DNA of 10,114 nt from positions 1 to 10,114 of the forward strand of contig JALHTX010000094.1 of the NCBI GenBank assembly GCA_022866015.1. Reading direction: 5' to 3'. The position numbers were made by a program, and so were the translations under genes. The notes below the pieces were generated by a model that saw only the letters and a program-made list of their open reading frames with translations, ran no database searches and was not told the origin of the DNA. Below, one piece after another: positions 1-6,070 of the stretch (its first letter is position 1; every line of letters begins with the position of its first letter). This DNA comes from Thermoplasmatota archaeon. GTDB lineage: Archaea > Thermoplasmatota > E2 > DHVEG-1.

Positions 1-60
1 CCCATCCACCTTCTGTCCATTCTCTGATACAAAAACAGACAGAAGGAAAGAAGGGATGCC
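1..60. repeat. Imperfect inverted repeat / hairpin at window edge
   Basis: A 9-bp perfect stem pairs CCTTCTGTC (9-17) with GACAGAAGG (38-46) around a 20-nt loop. A flanking CATCC (3-7) can pair with GGATG (54-58). It is followed on the + strand by a T-rich stretch (61-77). It could be a terminator for a + strand gene lying outside the window, or the edge of a small mobile repeat. Nothing to the left is visible to decide. Confidence 0.4.
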
Positions 61-113
61 TTTCTAATTTTATTTTTGCACTGGTTTAATAAAAAATCTA
101 TATGTTTTAAATA

Positions 114-797
114 CTAGATGTCGAAATCTTTAATCCCCAAATTAGATAATATTGAAATTAATCGAAATTTGAATAATGTACCCGTGTTTTTCCACTGTGG
201 GCAGATTAATTCTAAAAAAGAAATAAATTGTGTAGTTTGTTCATTTGACCATTGGGACCACATTTCTCCATTACCTTTTTCTGTTGAAAATATTTTTCTC
301 CAGATAATATCATCAATATACCATCGGGACCCTTTATTTATTTGAACACCGATACTTCCGTTAAATAAATTCAATTTTGATGTTGATCCAGAAAACAAAC
401 AGGATACGTCTGAAGCTATTTCATGTTGTGTTATACAAGGGATACACACTGCAATTGATTCATTATTTACTGGAAAAAAAACATACGGTTTTGATCCAAT
501 CCGTACAACATGATCTCTGTCAAATTCATCTTTTAATCTCATGAAAACAACAATGGAAAATATCATTGGACGTATTCTCGTTCGTGTTAATGTTACATTC
601 AATACGAAGTATGATCCTGAATTTAGTACAACCGAGGGCGGTGTAAAATCAATTTTTACTCCTCGTATGAAATCTCTGATATGCTCCAGTGAATCTGTTT
701 CGGTAAGGGTTTGATTATTAGCGATAACCGCCTGACCAATCGACAATATTACAAAAATATTTATGACGTAAAAAACAAATAATTGGTTTTTCTTCGT
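114..797 (-). CDS. Putative exported protein of unknown family, apparent ACG start
   Basis: I do not recognise this protein. From the TTG at 744-746 it is 210 aa, but the frame stays open upstream and encodes 17 more residues. These give an N-terminus with KK followed by a hydrophobic run (LFVFYVINIFVILSIGQAVI) ending A-N-N, a convincing signal peptide or membrane anchor. No ATG, GTG or TTG exists upstream in that frame before the TAA at 834-836. GGGGAGG (803-809 on the minus strand) sits 5 nt before an in-frame ACG (795-797), so I place the start there (227 aa). The rest is rich in beta-type alternation (VVLNSGSYFVLNV) and ends with a Trp-rich segment (MWSQWSNEQ) near mature residue 160. A repeated promoter element lies about 110 nt upstream. 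A mutated or mis-sequenced ATG is the main alternative to ACG initiation. The reading frame is convincing; the function is unknown. Confidence 0.65.
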   Translation of the reverse strand, partial: TKKNQLFVFYVINIFVILSIGQAVIANNQTLTETDSLEHIRDFIRGVKIDFTPPSVVLNSGSYFVLNVTLTRTRIRPMIFSIVVFMRLKDEFDRDHVVRIGSKPYVFFPVNNESIAVCIPCITQHEIASDVSCLFSGSTSKLNLFNGSIGVQINKGSRWYIDDIIWRKIFSTEKGNGEMWSQWSNEQTTQFISFLELICPQWKNTGTLFKFRLISILSNLGIKDFDI

Positions 798-905
798 ATT
801 TTCCTCCCCTAAATCATAACTATTGAAATAAATTTATTATTAATAATATTTACTATTTATAAAAATATTTATTCATCCTAATAATAATTAATGAATATTT
901 CTTTC
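798..905 (-). promoter_or_regulatory. AT-rich 5' leader of the putative exported-protein gene
   Basis: About 110 nt separate the predicted transcription start (near 910) from the ACG/SD of the minus-strand gene. It is nearly all A/T. It contains one short inverted repeat, TATTCAT (870-876) with ATGAATA (891-897), and an SD GGGGAGG at 803-809. I see no ORF in it. Confidence 0.4.
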
Positions 906-956
906 TTTAAAAAACCAACCATCCATTATAATTAGGATAAAAAGATGTTGAAAAAC
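906..956 (-). promoter_or_regulatory. Promoter/leader element, copy A
   Basis: Read on the minus strand, a TATA-like CTTTTTAT (944-937) is followed 17 nt later by GTTGG(T6)AAA (919-906). The same arrangement occurs at 1327-1364 and 4034-4083, each time upstream of a minus-strand gene. The spacing puts the transcription start at or near GTTGG. Upstream of the TATA, GTTTTTCAA (956-948) is also shared with copy C. Confidence 0.6.
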
Positions 957-995
957 GAGAAAAACAAAACAATAATAAACATGGGTTTTTCACTT
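945..995 (-). terminator. T-rich 3' end of the small coiled-coil gene
   Basis: Just after the stop of the minus-strand gene at 996, GAAAAAC and GTTTTTC (985-991 and 950-956 on the + strand) form a 7-bp inverted repeat. The minus strand then reads TTTTGTTTTTCTCGTTTTTC. T-tracts of this kind terminate archaeal transcription. It abuts the promoter of the next minus-strand gene. Confidence 0.35.
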
Positions 996-1274
996 TTAAT
1001 CAAGTCTAGCTATGATTTTACCAAATATTAACATACTAATTTTTCGTGCTACCTGCTGACCTCCTATTTTCGATTCGCCAGAATAAGGTGGACTAGTATT
1101 ACACCATTTTGAAAATTGAATTAATGTAGACTTCATCAAATAATCTCTTTTTAATTTCAATATTTCATTTTCAAGCTTTTTTGTGATACTATTGGCCTTT
1201 TTATTAGTCTCTGCTAATTCTCTCAAAAGCCTTCTTAACTTATCCATATCAAAACCTTTTTTTATTTTATGCAT
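996..1274 (-). CDS. Small coiled-coil protein of unknown function
   Basis: A 92-aa protein I cannot assign. The first half (about residues 10-55) is a charged helix with leucines at heptad-like spacing (MDKLRRLLRELAETNKK, then ITKKLENEILKLKRDYL), which suggests a coiled coil. The second half contains SPPYSGESKIGGQQVARK and ends in a short hydrophobic patch (MLIFGKII). No membrane segment or signal peptide is evident. The ATG at 1274 is supported by AGGAG about 9-10 nt upstream on the minus strand; ATG at residue 10 is a weaker alternative. Its promoter is copy B of the repeated element (1327-1364), giving a leader of roughly 50 nt. The gene stands alone, with a T-rich 3' end. Confidence 0.55.
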   Translation of the reverse strand: MHKIKKGFDMDKLRRLLRELAETNKKANSITKKLENEILKLKRDYLMKSTLIQFSKWCNTSPPYSGESKIGGQQVARKISMLIFGKIIARLD

Positions 1275-1326
1275 AGCAAATATTCTCCTATTTCATCAAA
1301 TTTACAGTTTTCCTAACATCTTTTTC

Positions 1327-1364
1327 TTTAAAAAACCAACCACTAATAAAGTTCGGATAAAAAG
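1327..1364 (-). promoter_or_regulatory. Promoter/leader element, copy B
   Basis: On the minus strand CTTTTTAT (1364-1357) precedes GTTGG(T6)AAAG by 16 nt. The 14-bp block TTTAAAAAACCAAC (1327-1340, + strand) is identical to copies A and C. Copies A and B also share GGATAAAAAG exactly. It lies about 50 nt upstream of the coiled-coil gene start. Confidence 0.6.
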
Positions 1365-1411
1365 TTACAGTCATCGACACAATTATATCAGTTTATTAGA
1401 TTTGTTTATTT

Positions 1412-1722
1412 ATGGAGTTAGATTCATCTATTCCTGACCCTGTACACAAGTATATCGGATTAACAAAGTTAGAAAAAACATTGATAGGCTTATAAGACGA
1501 TTAAATATATTAGCCTATCCTCAACAGCTTCGAGACATTTATGTACAAGCTTACTTTATTCGTACATACAACATCGGTGATCAATGTTATTTAATTGGTT
1601 GGCAAACTAGAGAAGAACTTGCCCGACCAGAAAATCTAAGCCCTATACCACCATTCCATATTCCTTATTACCATAAAACTTTAATTAATACAAATCCTAT
1701 GAGAATTTTCAATGTAATTTAG
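1412..1722 (+). pseudogene. Decayed or frameshifted gene remnant
   Basis: An open frame of 94 codons runs from just after a TGA (1435-1437) to a TAG (1720-1722). It has no ATG, GTG or TTG near its beginning. Its translation looks protein-like (INKVRKNIDRLIRRLNILAY, later QCYLIGWQTREELARPEN and PPFHIPYYHKTL). In a second frame an ATG at 1412 starts MELDSSIPDPVHKYIGL and stops at 1493-1495. Joining the two frames near 1460-1490 would give one protein of about 110 aa, which suggests a frameshifted gene. No ribosome binding site precedes the ATG. The local base composition is less AT-extreme than the flanks. I do not recognise the family. It may instead be a fragment left by rearrangement. Confidence 0.35.
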
Positions 1723-1883
1723 GTGAAAAATTTCTTGTTTTAACAGGAGTTTTATACTTAAAATAGGGTAAAAACACAGAATAAACATGCAGAACCTTGA
1801 ATTTACGTACAAAATGGATTAAACGTGCAAAGCCATTAAAAATCAATATTTTTTAAAAATTGCCAAATTTAGTGTATTTAATA
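1723..1883. other. Intergenic, nothing recognisable
   Basis: AT-rich spacer between the gene remnant and the promoter of the leader RNA. I see no ORF with a ribosome binding site, no long repeat and no tRNA-like fold here. Confidence 0.5.
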
Positions 1884-1914
1884 TTTTATAAAATTTTATA
1901 AAGGTTTAAATAGA
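1884..1914 (+). promoter_or_regulatory. Archaeal-type promoter of the leader RNA
   Basis: Two tandem 10-mers, TTTTATAAAA (1884-1893) and TTTTATAAAG (1894-1903), are followed by TTTAAATAGA (1905-1914). A TATA box centred near 1898 would place the start of transcription near 1925, immediately before the folded leader. The TTTAAATA box would place it about ten nt later. Confidence 0.55.
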
Positions 1915-1924
1915 TATAGTTTAA

Positions 1925-2040
1925 GAGGATCCAGTGAGGACACACCTAATTGAAAACATATAATCATAGGCTAGATATGGTTATGGTTTTCATATTTGGT
2001 TTATGGTGTAAATCCAGGTGTTGTGTGGTACTGGACGATT
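1925..2040 (+). ncRNA. Candidate structured leader RNA with a three-way junction
   Basis: By eye this folds compactly. The outer stem pairs TCCAGT (1930-1935) with ACTGGA (2030-2035). The inner stem pairs ACACACCT (1940-1947) with AGGTGT-GT (2016-2024, one bulged T). It encloses two arms. Arm 1 pairs TGAAAACATA (1951-1960) with TATGGTTTTCA (1982-1992, one bulged G), topped by CATA/TATG (1965-1968/1976-1979). Arm 2 pairs GGTTTA (1998-2003) with TAAATC (2009-2014). ATCCAG occurs twice (1929-1934 and 2012-2017), and either copy can pair with CTGGA (2031-2035), so two exclusive folds are possible, as in a riboswitch. A promoter lies directly upstream. There is no T-tract after it, so it probably reads on into the gene at 2200. 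It matches no RNA class I know. A free-standing ncRNA is the alternative. Confidence 0.5.
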
Positions 2041-2087
2041 ATACAAAAAAAGGAGAGTAAAATATAAAATATTTGGAGGAAAATGAG

Positions 2088-2117
2088 ATGAAATGTGCTG
2101 TTTGGGGAGGCAGCTAA
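2088..2117 (+). CDS. Micro-ORF, possible leader peptide 1
   Basis: A nine-codon ORF (MKCAVWGGS) with GGAGG (2075-2079) 8 nt upstream. Its stop TAA (2115-2117) directly abuts the ATG of the next micro-ORF. Its own Gly-Gly codons overlap the GGGGAGG that serves the next start, so translating it would affect access to that site. A leader-peptide role is inferred from layout only. ATG-AGA-TGA at 2083-2091 is an overlapping minimal start-stop. Confidence 0.3.
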   Translation: MKCAVWGGS

Positions 2118-2207
2118 ATGAGTACTTTTTATATGGAAAAATATTTAAATGTGTTAATACCATATAATCTGTCTAATATTAATAGGGGGAGTTTATTAAA
2201 TGCCTAA
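2118..2207 (+). CDS. Micro-ORF, possible leader peptide 2
   Basis: A 29-aa ORF (MSTFYMEKYLNVLIPYNLSN followed by INRGSLLNA). GGGGAGG (2104-2110) lies 7 nt before its ATG. Its 3' end contains the SD of the 136-aa gene, and its stop TAA (2205-2207) lies 8 nt inside that gene in another frame. The overlap is typical of translational coupling. The peptide has no recognisable motif. Confidence 0.35.
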   Translation: MSTFYMEKYLNVLIPYNLSNINRGSLLNA

Positions 2208-2610
2208 GAAACAAGTTACTTCTAGTGTAAAACATTCAGATTTGGAAAAAATTAAAAATAAATATAAAGAGATGGGTATTAGAATATTTACTTATGAAAA
2301 AATAAGTAATCCACTAACATATAAACTACACATGATTTATAAAAAAGTAAATCCCCAACCTGAAAATGAGATCGAAAGAGATTTGATTCGCTCTAGTATT
2401 GAAGATTTACCAGAATTGCGTTTTGAAACATGGGATATGAGTAGACGAGATGAACAGCAATATGATAGAAAAGCCTATATGTTAGTAACAGAAACAGATA
2501 ACGAAGATAAAATAGTTGAACTAATAAATAAAATTACAGATATTGAGCATAAATATTCTCTAAAAAAAGAAGAGATTCAAAAAAAATTCGTATATGCTAT
2601 ATCTGATTGA
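2200..2610 (+). CDS. Hypothetical protein, 136 aa, with a structured leader
   Basis: I do not recognise this family. The protein is soluble-looking and highly charged, with no signal peptide or membrane segment. It opens with a Lys-rich helix (DLEKIKNKYKEMG), then a strand-like IRIFTYEK. The middle is acidic (IEDLPELRFETWDMSRRDEQ), followed by a strand (AYMLVTET) and a long C-terminal helix (DKIVELINKITDIEHKYSL). The ATG at 2200 has an excellent SD, GGGGGAG (2185-2191), 8 nt upstream, and overlaps the end of the second micro-ORF. Its roughly 275-nt leader includes the three-way-junction RNA and two micro-ORFs, so post-transcriptional control is likely. Its 3' end converges on the M42 peptidase gene with only 20 nt between stops. 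Confidence 0.75.
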   Translation: MPKKQVTSSVKHSDLEKIKNKYKEMGIRIFTYEKISNPLTYKLHMIYKKVNPQPENEIERDLIRSSIEDLPELRFETWDMSRRDEQQYDRKAYMLVTETDNEDKIVELINKITDIEHKYSLKKEEIQKKFVYAISD

Positions 2611-2630
2611 TAAATGAGATATATAATTCT

Positions 2631-3989
2631 TTATTGACAAGAAAGTATTTTGAATGAGTGGCACATTGTTCTTATTATGTTTATTATCTGTTGCAAACTT
2701 ACAGTCTCTTTATTGTGGCAAATAGATTGAGGATCAGTTGGTTCCCCGCAACTCCACTGAATAAAACCTATTGTAGTCCAATCATCCATTATTTTTATAT
2801 CATAACTTCTGCTTGCATAATCTGTCGAAGTAACCGCTATTTCTTCACCATAGATTTTATATAACTCAGGAATTATTTTATCTCTAAATCTTGAAAAAAG
2901 ACCAATATCCCCACCACCTTTACCTGCAGAAGTATAAGGGACAATAATTGCTTTAGACAGCACGTTATTTTCTTCTTCAAATTCATCCATACGAGCTCCA
3001 TCAACCCCATCACATATAAGAGTAATACCATCTTTCCGACAAAATTTTTCATATGTAGGTCTTATTAGTCTTCCCCAAGATATATCTTTAGGTACACCCT
3101 CTTCAGCACTTGTCAATATTGCTTTTGACTTAATTTTCTGTTTTGATAACTCCTTAAGTGCATAAATTGTCGCAATACATCCTACTCTATCATCAAGTGC
3201 TTTTGAAAAAATGAGTTGATTAGAGTTATCAAATTTTGAATTATTCTTCCATTCACCATAATCTTGAATAACAATATCTCCTTCCTTAATCGGTTTAATC
3301 TCTTTTATTACCTTTAATAAAAAATGTGATTTTTGTTTCCATTTCCGAGTTATTACAACTTTGTTAATTTCACCTTCTTCATCAAAACTTTTTATTTTAT
3401 CTTCAATAAGTTCATCTGCTTTATAACATATCCCAAATCCAATATCAGTTACAAATTTTTTATTTCTAAATCCAACAATTTTAACATCTGGATTCAATAC
3501 TTCCCTAAAACGTTTTGTTTTATCACTATTATGTTCATATTTTCCTCTAAATAATTGAGGAGGTGCACATAGAGGAATAACATACCATGCTTTTTCATTT
3601 AATGATTTTTTTTCCTTTTTTTTGGTAATCATATATGAAATTTCATCAAGATGTGCTCCTAATACAATTTGAATATTTTTAATATCCTTGCATTCATCAG
3701 GAGTTAATTCATCACTCTCTCTGATTTTGTCATATTTTTTCATTCCACTAACTATCAATAGATTTCCATTATGTCTTATTATCTGTAAATTTACATCGTT
3801 TTCTTCATTAAGTTTTTTTATGATTTTTAAAATAGCCTTCTCCATTGGAAAATTTTCTGTTACCCTAGGATCATCTTTTGAAATTTTTACACATGCCTGA
3901 GTAGGGCCTGGTACTTTTAAAAGTTTTATTAAATCAATGTATAATTGTTTTGCATCAATACTTATTTTACTATAAGTTTGGTTTACCAT
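2631..3989 (-). CDS. M42-family-like metalloaminopeptidase
   Basis: This 452-aa protein carries the dinuclear metal site of the M42 glutamyl aminopeptidase/endoglucanase-like family. H113 and D115 are in GAHLDE, bridging D266 is in SKALDDRVG, catalytic/metal E296-E297 are in TSAEEG, a metal Asp is in CDGVDG (327-331), and H425 is in ICHNKETV near the C-terminus. All key positions look intact, so it should be an active cytoplasmic peptidase that trims N-terminal residues from peptides. It is about 100 aa longer than typical M42 enzymes (about 350 aa). Much of the excess lies between the H113 and D266 motifs, in Lys-rich segments. The start ATG at 3989 has no strong SD. Promoter copy C lies about 45 nt upstream. 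It is convergent with the 136-aa gene. Peptidase class: fairly sure; substrate unknown. Confidence 0.85.
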   Translation of the reverse strand: MVNQTYSKISIDAKQLYIDLIKLLKVPGPTQACVKISKDDPRVTENFPMEKAILKIIKKLNEENDVNLQIIRHNGNLLIVSGMKKYDKIRESDELTPDECKDIKNIQIVLGAHLDEISYMITKKKEKKSLNEKAWYVIPLCAPPQLFRGKYEHNSDKTKRFREVLNPDVKIVGFRNKKFVTDIGFGICYKADELIEDKIKSFDEEGEINKVVITRKWKQKSHFLLKVIKEIKPIKEGDIVIQDYGEWKNNSKFDNSNQLIFSKALDDRVGCIATIYALKELSKQKIKSKAILTSAEEGVPKDISWGRLIRPTYEKFCRKDGITLICDGVDGARMDEFEEENNVLSKAIIVPYTSAGKGGGDIGLFSRFRDKIIPELYKIYGEEIAVTSTDYASRSYDIKIMDDWTTIGFIQWSCGEPTDPQSICHNKETVSLQQIINIIRTMCHSFKILSCQ

Positions 3990-4033
3990 ATTAAATCAAT
4001 CCGTAATAAATTAGACATATGTAATATTTTTCC

Positions 4034-4083
4034 TTTAAAAAACCAACTACTAAGATATATAAAATAAAAAAATTTTGAAAAAC
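4034..4083 (-). promoter_or_regulatory. Promoter/leader element, copy C
   Basis: On the minus strand TTTTTTAT is followed after 16 nt by GTTGG(T6)AAAG. The block TTTAAAAAACCAAC (4034-4047, + strand) is identical to copies A and B. TTGAAAAAC (4075-4083) is at nearly the same distance as in copy A (41 versus 42 nt). It drives the M42 peptidase gene. Confidence 0.6.
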
Positions 4084-4186
4084 AGATTTTTTGGTTATAT
4101 TTTACAACAAATTAAATACATTTCTATATTTTGTATAGTTTCTCCATTCTTTCTTCTTATCATTTTTTTAAATTTTGTACAATAAT
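4084..4186. other. Intergenic, AT-rich 3' region of the radical SAM gene
   Basis: AT-rich sequence between the stop of the radical SAM-EVE gene and the M42 promoter. Only a 22-codon ORF without a clear SD is present on the minus strand (ATG near 4165). I see no convincing hairpin terminator. Confidence 0.4.
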
Positions 4187-5980
4187 TCAAACATCAACTT
4201 TTAATTTCTTAACAAGAACTTGTTTTTTATCTGGTTCAACATAGTTTAACCCGCCATAATAACTGATTCCTGTTTCGTATATTGGTATTCGTTCTCGATG
4301 CCAATCTTGGGTAATGTAAGTAGTTTCAAAATTAATCCGCAGAGGATACTTAGATTCCTTCTCAGGATTTTCATTAGGCCAAAGCGGTTTAGGATCAAAC
4401 TTAGTATGCGTAAATTTTGCATATCCAACAATGCCACTAACGGGACGCGTACAATAGAAAAACACAAAATCATCTTTTTTAAGTTGTGTCCATAATTCTT
4501 CATATTTTTTTCCTACACCCCATAAACTATGTTTTACACCATATCGTAGGTTTTCTTCTGAACCCGTTATAATCCAAAAATTTTGTTCCGATGCTGAAAT
4601 TTGCATCTGTCTTTTTATTTGAGGTTTTTTAGGTACTTTAATCGGATGATCTACAGGATAAACAAGAGTCATGTACATGTCGGAACTGATGTGCTCTCTC
4701 CTGAAGTCCGTCATCTCAGCAATAGATGCTGAGTTAACATCCACGTTTTCGGAGCCATCAAGGAGTTTTATCATTCCTCCTCTTTTTGTATATCGATATA
4801 CTTTAGCAGAAAAATTCCAATGAAAACTAAGATCAAAACGGTTTTCAACATCGGAGAAAACAAATCCAAGATTGGATGAAAGTTTATACCAATCTAGTGC
4901 TTGAGGATAATAAAGCCATAGTTTGTTATTACGATCGTGATCAATGCCTTTTTCAACGGTAACTGAAACACAGTTTTTGAAATTCTTATCTTTTTTGGTT
5001 AATTCAGCAATGTTGTTAATTATATTTGTATAACCTTTGACTTGCGGATGTGTTACAAGGTCTACCTTTTTATCATTGTTATCAGAAGTTGTTGGTAAGT
5101 CTTTTTTTTGGGACCACTTATATTCCTTTGTGGTAGATCCCTTAAAAGAGTAATCAATTTGTATATTAATATTGTTTAATTTATTCTCTTTGAACAAGCG
5201 AAATAACTCTGAGTAAAAAAATTCTGTATATTTATTATTTCCAAAAATAAGACCATTTGTATCGAACCTAATCATAATTCTATCATCTGCCTCTGTTAAC
5301 CAGACAGGATATTCTAAATTCTGCCAATTTGAATCAAAAGTAGCAATATTGATTAACCGATCGTGTTTAATTTGTCCAACCATTCCGTCTAACGCTTCAA
5401 AAAAATCAATCCAATAAGGAATAGTCTGTGTTATCAAATCCTCTGATTCTTTATAGTTTTGAAGAACATGACTATTTGAAAATAGTGGCTCTCCTCCTGA
5501 GATTCTTATTCTACTAAAAGGTAAGTTCATATCAACATGCCTTAGTATTTTTTCTCGCTCTTGGTCTGTATACTTTATTTTTTCTTTTATTTGGCTTTTT
5601 ATATGATTCAAATCTGCTGTCTTTTTTATCTTACAAGCAAACTGTTCTGCAAGTTCTTCTGCAGATAAAAAACATGTTTTGATTTTCTGCGCATCGTTCA
5701 TGTTGAGATATTTCCATGCATAGCAAAACCAACAGTTCAGATTGCATCCTATAGTATCTGCAATAAGAACATAAGTAAACAAGTTTTTTGTATTACCAAA
5801 TTTTTTAGAAAGAACTTCTTTTGCAAATTTTTCTCCTAAAAATCTATCGCTAATTAATGAAACCATACAATCTTTGCATTCCACAGTACAATACTGGCCA
5901 GTAACACAAGGATCATACTTTAAAAAAGTAGATCTCATATCACTATCTCGACCAAATAATTTTTTATTCATGTATGCCAC
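4187..5980 (-). CDS. Radical SAM enzyme fused to a C-terminal EVE domain
   Basis: The 597-aa protein has the radical SAM CX3CX2C motif (C79, C83, C86 in GCNLNCWFCYAW), which ligates the 4Fe-4S cluster that cleaves S-adenosylmethionine. A GGEP motif (162-165) follows, then strand motifs such as IRFDTNG and IDYSFKG that resemble activating-enzyme-type radical SAM proteins. An N-terminal group C25, C31, C35, C38 could bind a second cluster or zinc. Residues about 467-597 match an EVE domain (PUA-like): FWIITGSEENL, SLWGV, DDFVFFY, GIVGYAKF. EVE domains bind modified bases in DNA or RNA. The fusion therefore suggests an enzyme that makes or acts at a modified nucleotide; the substrate is inference. 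GTG at 5980 opens the longest frame, but ATG at 5971 (residue 4) lies about 28 nt after a TATA-like box, which favours a leaderless start there. It diverges from the nuclease gene at 6071. Confidence 0.88.
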   Translation of the reverse strand: MAYMNKKLFGRDSDMRSTFLKYDPCVTGQYCTVECKDCMVSLISDRFLGEKFAKEVLSKKFGNTKNLFTYVLIADTIGCNLNCWFCYAWKYLNMNDAQKIKTCFLSAEELAEQFACKIKKTADLNHIKSQIKEKIKYTDQEREKILRHVDMNLPFSRIRISGGEPLFSNSHVLQNYKESEDLITQTIPYWIDFFEALDGMVGQIKHDRLINIATFDSNWQNLEYPVWLTEADDRIMIRFDTNGLIFGNNKYTEFFYSELFRLFKENKLNNINIQIDYSFKGSTTKEYKWSQKKDLPTTSDNNDKKVDLVTHPQVKGYTNIINNIAELTKKDKNFKNCVSVTVEKGIDHDRNNKLWLYYPQALDWYKLSSNLGFVFSDVENRFDLSFHWNFSAKVYRYTKRGGMIKLLDGSENVDVNSASIAEMTDFRREHISSDMYMTLVYPVDHPIKVPKKPQIKRQMQISASEQNFWIITGSEENLRYGVKHSLWGVGKKYEELWTQLKKDDFVFFYCTRPVSGIVGYAKFTHTKFDPKPLWPNENPEKESKYPLRINFETTYITQDWHRERIPIYETGISYYGGLNYVEPDKKQVLVKKLKVDV

Positions 5981-6070
5981 ATATTATCCAATATGTTTAA
6001 AAATTAAATAGTTTCTGTAGGTAAAATTCTAAATTCTGGATATTGTTTCTTTTTAAGGAAAGGAATTAAG
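5981..6070. promoter_or_regulatory. Shared divergent promoter region
   Basis: This 90-bp gap separates the radical SAM-EVE gene (-) and the nuclease gene (+). TTTAAAAATTAAATA (5996-6010) can serve as a TATA region in both directions. For the minus strand it lies about 28 nt before ATG 5971. For the + strand it leaves a leader of about 35 nt ending in AAGGAAAGGA, the SD of the nuclease. Co-regulation is likely. Confidence 0.45.

Noticed and set aside
118..345. 75-codon + strand frame opposite the exported-protein gene.
   Set aside because: No ribosome binding site and fully antisense to a longer, better supported frame.
1183..1437. An 84-codon + strand frame continuing after one TGA into the open frame at 1438-1722, which could suggest readthrough or selenocysteine.
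   Set aside because: Its first third is antisense to the coiled-coil gene, its translation is low-complexity hydrophobic, and no selenocysteine element is visible. The downstream frame is better explained as a remnant.
1884..1903. TTTTATAAAA/TTTTATAAAG tandem as a replication origin or repeat array.
   Set aside because: Only two copies, explained by the promoter of the downstream leader.
1930..2035. 5S rRNA, tRNA or SRP RNA for the folded leader.
   Set aside because: It has a three-way junction of about 5S size, but none of the conserved 5S, tRNA (anticodon, T-loop) or SRP (GNAR loop) sequences.
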